Shown in pieces: positions 1 through 13,908 of a stretch of 60,000 bases of DNA. Location of the stretch: the NCBI GenBank assembly GCA_949358305.1, contig OX442315.1, positions 20,922,427-20,982,426 on the forward strand, written 5' to 3'. Under the pieces are notes generated by a model that saw only the letters and a program-made list of their open reading frames with translations, had not been told where the DNA came from and searched no databases. The position numbers were made by a program, and so were the translations under genes. This DNA comes from Strigamia acuminata. Its lineage: Eukaryota > Arthropoda > Chilopoda > Geophilomorpha > Linotaeniidae. Every line of letters begins with the position of its first letter. Position 1 is the stretch's first letter.

Positions 1-633
1 AGCTGGTTTTGGTTCCATTAACTGGTTAAAAGTGCCGAAAATTATTGCTTTTATACTTCAGAACAATCCTTTAATGATAATGATTTTTTTTATTTCAAAT
101 TGCAACATTAGCAAGTGAATTTTTCTCAGTGGATCGTAATTATTTCCGGACTCACCATAAGTCCACAATAAATCACCGAATTGCAGTTACTCAATCACTG
201 CAATACAAATGCAACTATGCCGTGCCGAAACCGAACGTAATCAATCTTCAAATCTGGATGAGCTGTCAACACCCAATGTATACGTCAATAATTCTGAAGA
301 TAATGTGCAAGTTGGGTTGATGGGCCTTTTAGCCGAGCCACAACTCGGATTTTCTGTATTTGGCACTTTTGTTTCATCGTCCCTAGGCTTGAGGGCACGT
401 GCTAACTGTACGCGCTGCACCCCTAATTGCTATACCATTGGTAATCTGCAAAGCATAGCATAGCTTTACGGTTTAATGTTTTCTACACGTAAATAATGAG
501 GAGCGCCATTTCATTTAATGAGTAGGCATGAAATGTTTTTACGTGTACGGTTTCAAATTGTCATAAAATATGGCAAATGTAAATTCACATAAAATTTGAA
601 TAGCGTTTTCAATTCAACTCTTCTAGTCTATTC
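1..633. other. Intergenic, no gene recognised
   Basis: AT-rich sequence before the first transposon. Two short open frames on the plus strand (129-320 and 209-463) show no recognisable domain and have no convincing splice context. I see no gene here, though an exon of a gene lying outside the window cannot be excluded. Confidence 0.5.
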
Positions 634-993
634 CAGGGGTTCTCAAACTTTTTAACGTTACAAAGGCGTTTACAAAGGCAATCTATCACGACCCACTTCA
701 TCCGCAGCGCATTGAATTTTTTCAGCGATACATGTTGACTAGCAGCTAATCATAAAATAATTCAGAGGCAATAAAATAGACGAGAAACACTGATGATAGT
801 GAAATGCATACATGAACCGAATTTAACTGAATTTGGAGGTTTTTAAATACATTATGTCTTGTCTAGAAAAAGCTCTTCTATAAAATATTTACAATATCTA
901 CAAATTTGATTGTTAGAACATTGCTGTTGCGCCTCGCCAAAAATCGGCTCGCGATCCACCAGTGAGGTGCGCCCGACAGTTTGAAAATCCCTG
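634..993. mobile_element. Non-autonomous hAT-like element (360 bp) with 8-bp target duplication
   Basis: The element begins CAGGGGTTCTCAAACT and ends AGTTTGAAAATCCCTG, imperfect terminal inverted repeats of the hAT type. It is flanked on both sides by the same 8-mer, gtctattc (626-633 and 994-1001), the target-site duplication length expected of hAT transposases. There is no transposase frame inside, so it is a MITE-like derivative that depends on an autonomous element elsewhere. It lies upstream of CHMP3. Confidence 0.88.
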
Positions 994-1001
994 GTCTATT
1001 C

Positions 1002-1765
1002 TAATAAATATTTCCCATACTACTGTAAAAAAAAAAATTTCCCGATCAATAATTTACATTTTTTCTGGTTAAGCGCCCGGTTCATTTTCCCGCCGAGCTT
1101 CAAATAGCCGCCGGGGGTGGGGGCGGCTGGGAAAAAATAAAACGCCCGGGCGTTTAAACGGGGTGGGGCGGGGCGGTAATGAGGGTACACATTAAATACA
1201 AATTTTAATCTCCCTTTGAAAAGTATAATAGCAGGCACACACGAATTATTTCAATTTAAACTGGGAGTTTAATTTTGACGTCTAAGAGGACAGTTCGAGC
1301 ATTAACACCATCCATGAAGTAACAACCACCAAGAGTGGACATTAAGAGACTTTCTGCATAAGTTAGTCATCCAAGGTAAGTCCCAATTTCATTGCAGTGG
1401 TGAATTCCATTGGACTTGTAATTTAGATGTGCATAAAAGAGGAGAAATAAATGAGCGTTGCTTGGCACCCAAATACATTGTTTGAATATTAACAATAACA
1501 ACAAGCAAGGATGTATCTTTGATTGTTTTTAGCCTCTCGAAATAGCGCCCTCTTCTGGTAAAATATAAATTTACTTCGCGGAAGGATATCCGGCTGACAT
1601 GGGTTAGTTTACGCTTGGAGGACTAACCTCGTCGTACTAGGGGAAACTTGTAATGGATCTTTAATATCTTTAATACGTATATATATAATTTCATTTTTCT
1701 CACACTGTAAGAAATTTAGCAAGATTTGGTGACATTTTGTAAAAACGGAAGCTATCAAAGGTGCA
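1002..1765 (+). other. Upstream region of CHMP3 with GC-rich patch and possible 5' UTR exon
   Basis: The segment 1068-1180 is strikingly GC-rich for this window and includes a perfect 16-bp palindrome at 1140-1155 built on GCCCGGGC. Around 1374 there is a good splice donor (CAAG|gtaagt), which could end a non-coding first exon of CHMP3. No coding potential was recognised. Confidence 0.4.
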
Positions 1766-2690
1766 ATGGGATTATTTGGAAAAACACACGGCCGCTCTCC
1801 GAAAGAACAAGTAAATAATCATTAAGAACTATTTCTCCTACAAATAAGAAATGTTTTTAATATTTCCTCTTAGGTAAACGAATGGACGACCAAACTAAGA
1901 AAGGAAGGTCGTATGCTAGATCGACAAATCAGGGGAATTCAACGGGAGGAAGAGAAGGTCAAAAAATCGCTGAAGGATGCTGCAAAGAAAGGCGACAGAG
2001 ATGTTTGCGTAATCCTTGCTAAAGAAGTAATGCGGTCGAGAAAACAAATCGGCAAAATATACGCTTCCAAAGCGCAAATTAATTCCGTCATAATGAGCAT
2101 GAAAAATCAACTTGGTACGAAACAACAACAAAAAACATACTAAAAGCTAATAAAATAATCAATAATTAATTTATTTTTATGTAGCCACAGCACGATTAGC
2201 AGGAACGTTACAGAAAAGTACAGAGATCATGAAAGGCATGCAGAGTTTAGTGAGAGTGCCAGAAGTTGCGCATACAATGAATGAATTGTCCAAAGAAATG
2301 ATGAAAGTAAAGAAATGTCTCAAAAATTGATCGGTATGTGTGTATTTTAATGTTTTGTTTGTGTTAACAGGCAGGAATTATCGAAGAAATGCTGGACGAT
2401 ACGCTTTCTGCGATGGACGATCAAGACGAATTGGAAGAGGAGGCGCAGGGTGAAGTTGACAAAATATTGTGGGAAGTGACAGCAGGTAAATAATTGTCTT
2501 TCATATGTTTTGTACTCTTAATTTATGTTGTTTACTTTTTGTAGGACAATTAGGAAAGGCACCAAACGTATCGGATAGCTTACCGAGCACTTCGGTAGCG
2601 ATGGAATCGCTTGCGGACGAGCCGGAAGAAGTCGAAGATGAAGATGAAATTAATTCCATGCAAGCGAGACTTCAAGCATTACGAAGCTAA
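1766..2690 (+). CDS. CHMP3: Charged multivesicular body protein 3 (ESCRT-III, Vps24)
   Basis: CHMP3 is an ESCRT-III filament subunit that acts with CHMP2 and VPS4 in multivesicular-body budding, cytokinetic abscission and membrane repair at the cytosolic face of endosomes. Five exons are read: 1766-1810, about 1875-2114, 2185-2309, 2371-2485 and 2545-2690, all with GT-AG borders. The product begins MGLFGK and continues with a basic helix (RQIRGIQREEEKVKKSLKDA), the conserved KDVC-like VCVILAKE and YASKAQINSV segments, and GIIEEMLDDTLSAMDDQ. It ends in an acidic linker and a C-terminal MIM1 motif (MQARLQALRS) that binds the VPS4 MIT domain. Length, about 220 residues, matches the family. The start is the family-typical MGLFGK. 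It shares its strand with the tetraspanin downstream. Confidence 0.96.
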
Positions 2691-3270
2691 CCGACTTAAC
2701 GAGTTTATTTTTCTTCTTTTTTGTTATTATTTTATCTTGTTATTACAAAACGGGTTTTTGAGGCAAATCGAAAACAAACAAAAAAATAATTATTTTTGAT
2801 TATGAATCTTGTAAGTAACGAATGTAAAAAAAAAAAGATACCTATATTTATCTTTCTGCCTCAAATGTCCACGGTATTCAATTTTGAACGATTGTAAAAT
2901 AGCCCAACAATTAAAATAAGCTTATGTGATCTAAATCTATTGAAATTAAAAAATAAGCAATTTTAATGGTGTACGAATATTCACTTTATTAAAAGTAAAA
3001 TTTTCACTTTTTTTTTTCTTCTGAATGATAATTTGCATAATTAGCGTAAGAAGAATAAATTGTTAGGAAATGGGGAATTTAGAACAACTATAATAAAGGG
3101 GAGTGTTCCAAACAAGAGATTTGTTCAGTTCGTAGATATCCTGTGTGATGACGCGCTTCCGGTAAAATGACTAAACAAAGAACGATATGTTATCGGTTTT
3201 AGCAGAAGTTAGTCATTTTTCAATTATTTTTTCTACTTAATATTACATTTGTTTCCATGATATAGCCATC
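2691..3270 (+). other. CHMP3 3' region and tetraspanin upstream region
   Basis: AT-rich spacer between two genes on the same strand. It probably holds the CHMP3 3' UTR (an ATTAAA-type signal lies near 2910) and the promoter and 5' UTR of the tetraspanin. Nothing else is recognised. Confidence 0.5.
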
Positions 3271-4653
3271 ATGAGGCCCGGCTCACATTATTCCGAATTT
3301 TCCTTTGTGAATCCTTGTATCAAATATTCATTATTTTTTTTCAACTTTTTATTTTGGGTAAGTACGATGCACTTGTTTACTCATACATTTTCCTCACAGG
3401 GCGTTCACACAAACATTTCCCAAACCATAATCATTCATCTATTTATCTATTACATACGATTATAACATGTTGCGGACAGTTTCTTAACTTTTTCGCTCGG
3501 TGTCAAAGTTTCCATATTGAATTTATTGATTTGTTTACATTTTTTTATAAAAAAATAATTCTTTTTATTTAGGTTATTGGAATAGCATTGATAGCTGTTG
3601 GAGTATGGTCGTTTCTAGAAACTTACAGTGATCGGGACCCGATCGAAGTGAGCACGGTATTTGATATAATTCTGAATATTTCCATCGTTATTATTATCGT
3701 TGGTGGAGTGATGTTCATTCTAAGTTTCACTGGATGCATCGGAGCTTTAAGAGAAAACACATGTTTATTACGATTTGTAAGTATTTTTTAAGCTGAAATT
3801 ATTCTAGGCAAAAATTGTAATTAATTTTATTATTTTCTAGTATTCCCTATTCTTGTTGCTCATATTTTTGGCTCAACTGGCGTTAGCAGTATTCGCATTT
3901 GTCTTCCCAACAAAATTTATTTCTTTGCTTCAAAGTGGATTGAGTCATGAAGTTATTGTTAAATATAGAGATGATGACAATTTACGCAATTTAATCGATT
4001 TGGTTCAAGAGAAGGTGAGAATTTATTATCCATTATCATTACACATTAAAATACATCACTTAATATTGTTTTTTTTTAAGTTATCATGTTGTGGAATATC
4101 ACAAAATGGATACCAAGACTGGAAGGATAACGAGTATTTTAATTGCTCAATTCAAAACCAGAAAAAATCTCCCGAAGCGTGCTCTGTGCCATTCTCCTGT
4201 TGCCGGAATCCTACAAATATAGCGGTATCTTCATCTAAATTGAAAAAAAAATTGAAAACCTCAGTTTAATACACAATTTCTTTGCGTTTAGGTTGGTTTA
4301 ATAAATACCAAATGCGGTAGTGAAGTATTGGATAAACCAGTAAGGAAATTTACATTGTTGGTGCCAATAAGATAAATTAATTTAATGTTTTTGTTTTAAT
4401 TTAGGGAATTGAAGCTGAGGCAAAGATCTATACAAGAGGTTGCATTGATGCCATAACTGAGTTTGCGCAGAGAAACTTGTTTATAGTCGCAGGTGTTGCT
4501 CTTGGAGTCTCAGTCACACAGGTTCGGATACAAACTGCTTCTATCTTATCTAATCTAACCATTGTTTTATCTTTGCAGTTGTTGGCAATGTTTCTATCTC
4601 GGACTTTACGTGGTCAAATATTAATGCAGAAAGCTCGTTGGGCTCAACATTGA
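3271..4653 (+). CDS. Tetraspanin of the TspanC8 type (Tspan5/14/17/33-like)
   Basis: A four-pass membrane protein. TspanC8 members bind ADAM10 and govern its exit from the ER and its substrate choice, for example Notch. The start [19 protein letters not shown] precedes TM1, which is split by a long intron (3358-3571). TM2 (3660-3730), TM3 (3850-3910) and the large extracellular loop follow. The loop carries the CCG motif at about 4087, the C-x8-CC arrangement near 4185-4203, and single cysteines in NTKCGS and RGCID, giving eight loop cysteines, the mark of the C8 group. TM4 lies within [18 protein letters not shown]. The last exon ends RWAQH-stop at 4653. Which of the six vertebrate C8 members is orthologous cannot be settled by eye. 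Confidence 0.92.
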
Positions 4654-4919
4654 ATGTTGCCTTAAGAAAATAATATCAAACCAAGTTGTAAATAATATTT
4701 TTGTATACAAATTAATTTAATATAAACTTTTTTGTTATGCAAGAAATCAAATCTTATTCTGGTACATATTTTTAAATAAAAAAAAAAACCAAACATTGTC
4801 ACAATCAATTTTATATGCGTATTAAATAAATTTTGTATTATTTGTAAATGTATCGTTGAAAAATTAAAAAAAAAAATAATTTTTAACTGATAACTTATTT
4901 TATTTCATAATTGCATGAA

Positions 4920-6111
4920 TTATTCGTGTTTACATGAAAAAAACTGTAAATCCTTCATTTCTTGTTCACTCCTTAAGTACAGATGCAAACTATCATCGGG
5001 AATGTCCTCTTTGGTCAATTCCGGCGAATTAGATACGCTTCCTTCAGGTAATTCTGGATACTCCCGTAAATGCGATTTAAATCTCTTCGCAGGTGGAGGT
5101 TGAACAAAAGAATTCCGAATTTTCTCTTCATCTCCGCTACCGACAGCTGAATGACACAATGAATTCGAAGTATTCAAAATCGAATCGATCAAACTAAATA
5201 AATAACGCTTATTTTTCAACTGATGTTTTAGAACCCACGGTATCTGTTCAGCCAGTTTCTTTAGCATTTCCAACACCTCACTGACTCTCTTTATCGACGA
5301 TGCGTAATATTCAAGCTTGTGCAAACTGCAAAACGCATTATACTTCACACCGATTCGATTTGCAACGTCCAACGACACCCAGGCGACGTATGCGCACGCG
5401 CTGATCACAGCTTGAGGTTTCTTCGCGCAAGTTAGCCATACTTTTCTGGCCAATAAAATTAATTTTATCGATTTAGAAATCACTTTTTCTTTATCGGGCA
5501 GCGCGTATGATCTCAAGTAACAGGGTAAAACATCTTCAATCGCTGGCGTCGTGATTTGGATGTTTAATAAACTGAGAACTTTAGTTAATAAGTCGTTGAA
5601 ATTTGTTAAGGATACGTCGGCGGTTTGACAGAATTCCGACTTAGTCAATGGTGCGTTGTTTTGTCGTAACGTAATGTAAACGCTACACGCAGCTAAGGTG
5701 AGTTTCGTCTCTCTTCTGGCGAACTTAAATTCATCCAATTTGATTATTCGCTCAAAAAGATTGACCGAACTGGATTGACAGACGCCGCTTAATAGCCACA
5801 TTTTGCCCAGTCCTTTAAGCTGTTCAATTGCATATTTAACCACCTTTGGCTTCGATTTGTATAACTCTTTACGATGCTCCCAAGGAATGTTCCCGTGCAC
5901 ATTTTGGTTGCTTACTTCGATACCTCCTGCGATTGACTCGTCCACAGTGAATTCACTTTTATCGAGTACAATTCCACACGCCTGACATACTTTTTGTGCC
6001 TGTAATTACAGAAAATGTATTAAATTGCATAAATTTTAAGAAATAAATATTTACCTCAGCGTCTAATTCATCTTCAACGACGGCGTCTTCGTGACAATGA
6101 GGACATTCCAT
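4920..6111 (-). CDS. BRF2: TFIIB-related factor 2 (RNA polymerase III TFIIIB subunit BRF2)
   Basis: BRF2 recruits RNA polymerase III to type 3 promoters with external elements (U6, 7SK and Sec-tRNA genes in vertebrates). There are two exons: 6055-6111 encodes MECPHC, the first half of the zinc ribbon, and 4920-5999 encodes CQACG and the rest. Two cyclin folds follow. BRF2-specific agreement with the human protein is clear in the second fold (EKVISKSIKLILLARKVWL, PQAVISACAYVAWVSL) and in the C-terminal DDSLHLYLRSEQEMKDLQ, which parallels human SEIEQYLRTPQEVRDFQ. About 378 residues against 419 in human. The cysteine after the basic KR pair in the human C-terminal linker, as I recall the reported redox-sensing residue, appears to be Phe here (AKRFKSH). 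The gene converges with the tetraspanin and diverges from AUP1. Confidence 0.9.
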
Positions 6112-6655
6112 TCTTAAATACAGCAAAGCTGTTAATTTTTAAACTGACTTCTGAGTGAGAACGATATCGGCTTTCCAGACTACAAGCATCAACCAAGGCA
6201 GGTTCATGCTTGTATAGTATAAACACAAATGTATCGTCGGTAAAACGTTTAATAGCCGCAGCGCATGCGCACAATGCAATAAAAAAATTATTAAAATTTT
6301 TAGTAAAATTTAATTTAATTTCTATTTTCATGAAATAGTGCAGATTAATTTCGCTAAATTCAAAAAAACAACCAAAATTTAAATGCACCATAAATTAAAA
6401 ATCTGCGTATGAGAAAAGCATGGAGAAAAGTAAAAGACGTTTAATTTTTTGCCGTCTGTGATTGGTTGCGTGTGCCTCGTCATCGCTGAAATTTGGGTCA
6501 GATCCAGGGTCAGATCGGACAATCATTTCAATATGGATGGCGATTCTTGTCTGCGTTCTCTCTTGTATGCTTCGTGCATGTGCCCTGTTTATTAAATCAG
6601 CCGTAGATGATTTTAGATTGACTTTTGGAATATTTTGAGCTACAAAACAAATTCG
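6112..6655. promoter_or_regulatory. Shared divergent promoter region of BRF2 and AUP1
   Basis: The 544 bp between the start codons of BRF2 (minus) and AUP1 (plus) must hold both promoters and 5' UTRs. The minus-strand open frame at 6074-6391 overlaps BRF2 exon 1 in another frame and is not taken as a gene. No TATA box is obvious, and the region 6440-6520 is locally less AT-rich. Confidence 0.5.
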
Positions 6656-8545
6656 ATGTCAGACCCTATTCGAGATCTCATTGACGTAAATAGGTGAGTA
6701 AAATTAACTTAAGACTTGGATTTCTTGCATTTCTATCGTTTTTTTTTTCCTGCTCGTTTTTCAGATTACCACGAGGATGGCAACTGGTACCCCTTTTTCT
6801 GTATTTTCCTTTAGGAATAATTTTATGCATTCTTAGAATATTTATCGGCATAAATACTCTTATCGCTGCGTGTATTCTTCCTCGTATGTCTCTGATGCGA
6901 AGGTAACGATTCTAACGAACAAAAATCCATTTATTTTGTATTTTTCATTTATTTGGGTTTTCATTACTATCTAGCTACATTTTGCGGACGATGTGTTTAA
7001 TTCTGGGAATAGTCGTTCAAGAAGAAAATACCGAGGAAAAGAATAGAGCAGCCAAACTTATAATCAGTAATCATGTTTCCATTATTGATCATCTGGCCCT
7101 TGATTTGGTTTTACCGTGCATAATGGTACGTACGAAATTGATATTAATAATCTACTGAATAAAAAGTTAAAAAAATGTACTTTGGATTTTCAGCCTAGCA
7201 TGTGGGATCTACCCCAAATTATAAACTGGTGTTTGGGGTACAAAGATTTTGCAGGAAAACGAGGACGAGGTATTTTGATTGACAATATCAAGAAGCATCT
7301 AAACGGTATTTATAATTACATTAATAAATTTAATGTTTTAAAATTGATTTAAATTGATTTTAGAATCCGTCTGCAGCGTTTTAATACACCCAGAAGGCCT
7401 AATTACAAATGGGTCAGTTGGATTATTGAAATTTTCGTCGTGGCCCTTTAGTTTGACTCGTACAATCAATCCTGTATGGTACAATTTATGTAAAGGGCTA
7501 GGCAAATGTTAAATAATAATTATTATTTGTTTTTTATAGATAGCACTAAGGCTGAACAGGCCTTCGCCTTTTTTAATACCAGCTGTAAGTTTTATTGATT
7601 AATTGGCTATTCATTCGTGTTTTAATGGCTCGTTTTATTTATTTTAGTCAGTTGCTGGAAGTCGGTGGTATACCGATCTCTTCTGGTTTTTTTTTATACC
7701 GTTTACAATTTTTACGGTACGCTATTTGCCTGAAATTACAAAAGACGAGGACGAAGATGAACAAGACACTGCGAAGCGAGTTCAGGAAACCATCGCTGCC
7801 GAGTTAAAAATTCGAGCAACTACGCTCTCCACCTCAGACATTTTAGAATATATTAAAAGAAATTTGACGCCTCTACAGACAAGTTTGTTTATTATTAAAC
7901 ATTTATGTTTGTGTTTCAAATTTTATGATTTATTTCTTATCATTTAGCCGTTCAAAGAAATTCAATGACAACGTTTGCAAATGAAAATAGTGAACTTTTA
8001 CGAATGGCACAACAAGTGAAAGAAGTATTGCCTTACGTTCCCTTAGACGTCATTAGGAGAGATTTGCGTATGTTTATACATTTATAAATACATCCATAAA
8101 TAAAAAATAATTTCTTGTTAAAAATTGTATGTATTCTAGTTAGAACCAGGAATGTAGACTTAACTATAACCAATATTTTGGAAGGGTTAGTTCCATTTGT
8201 TCCTGAGCCATCGCTAGAACAAATGCCATTCGTAGATTCAAATTCCTCACAACCAGAAAGCTCTATTAACGAAGGGTTTTCGGGTTCGCCGGGATTGCAT
8301 CAGCAGTCGTGTGCAACTACTTCTGACAATTCAAACGTTTCTTTTTCATCCGCGGTAAGTATCTGAAGGAAATTGGACTGAGAACGCGACTGGTTTCTCA
8401 TTGTTTTGTTTTTCAGGCCTCGGATTTTAGTACTGCTGCATTAACCTTTGGAAAAACAGCCGAAGAACGAATGCTGTCGTTTCAAGATAGAAAACAACAA
8501 CTTATAGAACATGCACGAAAATTGTATATTGAAAAACATCAATGA
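6656..8545 (+). CDS. AUP1: AUP1, lipid-droplet and ERAD ubiquitin-recruiting protein
   Basis: AUP1 is a monotopic hairpin protein of the ER and lipid droplets that recruits the E2 enzyme UBE2G2 for ER-associated degradation. The start MSDPIRDLIDVNR leads into a hydrophobic hairpin (LVPLFLYFPLGIILCILRIF) at 6780-6845. An acyltransferase-like domain follows with the NHx4D motif (SNHVSIIDH, about 7069-7096) and IHPEGLITNGSVG near 7390. A CUE domain (QQVKEVLPYVPLDVIRRDL, 8010-8070 and the next exon) and a C-terminal UBE2G2-binding helix (ERMLSFQDRKQQLIEHARKL) complete the order known for the family. Nine or so small exons are read with consensus borders. It converges with PSTK, with 231 bp between stops. 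Confidence 0.94.
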
Positions 8546-8776
8546 AAAAACAAAAAACAAAAAAACTTCAGTTTGCTTTCTTATTTTTGAAACCCGAGAG
8601 TAAACTTCATTCTTTCAAATTTAAAAAGTCCTCCATTTTTAATTATTTCCTTTTTTTTACACAAATTTAGTTTTTATTTTTAAATCAAGTACAGATTGCC
8701 TTTAACAGTTTTAAAGTCCAATAAATCATGACCAACTATGTAAATTATATCGCTGTACTTTGAATAAAAATAATTT

Positions 8777-10033
8777 AACATTTTGACAACTTTTCTTTTA
8801 ATTTTTCGAACAAAAATTCTTTTAATTTTACCGAATTACTCGCGTCAACCATCAGTCCAGTTTCAACTAAACTCGTTAATTCTGGAGGTAAAATTAAACA
8901 ACCGTTTTTTACTTCCTTTAAAACTGATAAGCGTGCAGCGTGAACTTCATTCAATTGAGTAACAGCTTTACCTTTAGAAGGAAACAAAAAAATAAGATTA
9001 AAACATCCTTGTATTTATTTTTTTTACCTTAACTGTTTAATTCTTTTATTAGTTGTCCAGCTGCTTTCCGAAGGAAGTTATCTACTTGATGAATTATGTT
9101 AGTGTTTGATGTTTGTCTTGAAATTTGTTTCATTTCTTCGTCAATTTCATCTAATTGCTGAAATGGGTGTTCTAGTGCCGCTCGAATTAATTCAGTTGTC
9201 TTCGACCTTAATTAATGTAATTTAATAAACCATAAAATATCGAACCCAAATTTACGTACATATCTGAATCGGTAATTTCGTTCGACGTACAAATTGACGT
9301 GGAATATTTTTCCCATTGATTTTTAATAGGCAGAGGTTCTTCCAATTTGTTCTCCATAGTTTTTATAATTTCTTCATTAACTGAATGCAGTCGTGCTTTA
9401 TTTCTTTGTAGAGCAATTGAAATATCACAGTTTAAATAAATTTGACAAAATCCACATTCATCTAAAGCAGATAAAAAATAATTATTTACCTCGACTCGTT
9501 TAGAATTTAGTGAGAAAGTGCTTACACGTTCGAGCCATTTGAAAATACTCGTACCTCATACTTCGATAATATAAATTATCATCGATGACGACGAATAAGG
9601 GTTTCGTCAGCCTTAAACATTTGTCTATTTTATTCAGAGCCAGAATATTCACTCTCGTTTCATCCGTCTCCTCATTTGCACTTGCTGCAGTATTTCTCTC
9701 TTGTTTGTCGAAGCACTCGTTTAGCAATTTGCCAACTGCGTTCACAATTCTTCGTCTGCGATTCTTCCATTCGGATAGTTTGTGCTAAAAAAAAATAAGA
9801 ATAAAATTTTTAATGATTTGTATGTTTTTGATAAATTTCAAATTCCCCACATTCAAGTCACTAATAGCAGTATTTATTAGTAGTTCTTCCACGTTCGCAG
9901 GTATGAGCGAATCGTAGGACACAGTTAAAACTGTAGAATCGCAAAAATCTCTCTTTAATAAAGATGACAACTGCGAACAAAATTGTGATTTGCCAGTAGC
10001 AGGAATACCGAGAACACAAATAATACAAGCCAT
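8777..10033 (-). CDS. PSTK: L-seryl-tRNA(Sec) kinase
   Basis: PSTK phosphorylates Ser-tRNA(Sec) with ATP to give Sep-tRNA(Sec), the substrate of SepSecS in selenocysteine synthesis. The minus-strand exons encode an N-terminal P-loop (VLGIPATGKSQF, 9985-10020), then after an intron the conserved FVVIDDNLYYRSMRYEYFQMAR (about 9540-9600), CGFCQIYLNCDISIALQRN (9400-9470), a segment ending in TSNTNIIHQVDNFLRKAAGQ (9050-9110), and a C-terminal helix ending KLSKC-stop. The order and motifs match metazoan PSTK. I chose the start MACIICVLG at 10033. An in-frame upstream start at 10159 would add 42 residues with no family counterpart. Its presence implies that the organism makes selenoproteins. Confidence 0.93.
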
Positions 10034-11355
10034 TGCCCAGATACCCGCAGAAACCAAAGGCTTGCTATTTATGATTAAGAAATTCAAAGAAATTTTCTCT
10101 TGAACGAAGTAAACATTCTGGGAAAGAACGGTTGCGACATACACGAATGACGTGACCAAAGTTCCGATGCAAGTGCACCCTGACGAGCAATCACTCTAAG
10201 TATTTTGGTGGGCAATAGTTTTGCCAAACTGAAAGTTCCTCAGTTTCCTACATTTATTTCTTTATTAAACTATGCTTTTTCCTTTTTTTAGTTTTGAAAC
10301 ATATTTTTAAAATAAAAATTACGAATAAAATATCATATATCATTTTATGAATTTTTTTTTAAATCATAATTATCGTTAAGCAATTAAACTCGTGGTATGC
10401 ACTGAAAGTGCGGATTCATGTTTTTAAATTGTAATAAAGATTCTTCAAATAATTGACTTTAGTTACGACGAAGTGCCGTCAGTACAAACGACTTTGATAA
10501 TGAACCCATTCACGTGGCTTTAAAGACGGACTCGAGTTGTGTTGGATCGAGGAGTAACAATGTTGTCGAACTTTGAGGTCAGTAGCTCCGATTTTGATAA
10601 TATTATACGTAAATAATACGAAAACTTTGAGTCGATTAGCTGTCAAATATTTACGTAACTATTCAGTTTTATTTCTGATTAAATCAACCTATAGTAAGTA
10701 AAGTAATATGTGAGTCATTGCCATTTGTGTCTAGAAAACTAGATCGTAAAATATTTCTTTCTTTTCCGATCTTGGGATCGGAATAGAAAGAAATATTTTT
10801 ACAAGTTTTCCACTAAACAACAGCAGACCGTAAAGCTACCACTATAAATAACAGCTGGAAAAAGTTTATAAAATTGTTTTTATCCAACAAGTTTGAAATG
10901 GTTGGCCGTGCATAGCATCATAGTTGAACAAAATTTGCAACGTCACTCGAAAGTTGTTTTGGTAATAATTAATTAGGCCTTTTTTTCGACCTGTTTTTCA
11001 ACAGACTGAAATTTTAAAACGTGCTTTTAATCTTTGGCGATTGCCACATAATAGGACAGATTCGAAATTGTGACGTCATGATGTTGTACACATGGTGATG
11101 TAGGCCTACTCCTCTTTCTTTCTGTTGTGCAAGTAGCAGCTGTCGTTGTTTTTTAGACGAATATTTTTAATAAGTACCTTCCTTTGAAGGTGAGACGCCA
11201 GTCTGCACAGATTTAAAGGTCCCTCTACGATTTCATTATTCGAATTGTGGCGTGATTTGACTAAATAATTCCCTTTTTTCGCTATTCGCGCCATTTTGAG
11301 AAAACATAATTTACATTTTCCCTCGAATTTGTTTATACAGATTTCCAAAGCGAGA
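10034..11355. promoter_or_regulatory. Divergent intergenic region PSTK / ETF1
   Basis: Contains the promoters of PSTK (minus) and ETF1 (plus). The only structure I recognise is the long imperfect inverted repeat at 10735-10809. The minus-strand open frame at 11106-11348 lies in the ETF1 5' UTR and has no recognisable domain. Confidence 0.5.
10735..10809. repeat. Long imperfect inverted repeat (hairpin)
   Basis: Left arm 10735-10771 and right arm 10776-10809 pair over about 34 positions with a few mismatches and a small bulge. Both arms contain the block aaatatttctttct or its complement and end in gatc at a 4-base loop. It may be a foldback element or a structured transcript. Confidence 0.8.

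Positions 11356-13908
<2,553 letters not shown>

Noticed and set aside
1600-1630. Small hairpin ggttagt...actaacc upstream of CHMP3
   Set aside because: Only 7-bp arms; within what chance allows.
10034-10159. Upstream in-frame start of PSTK
   Set aside because: Would add 42 residues before the P-loop without family support; the nearer ATG precedes the conserved segment directly.
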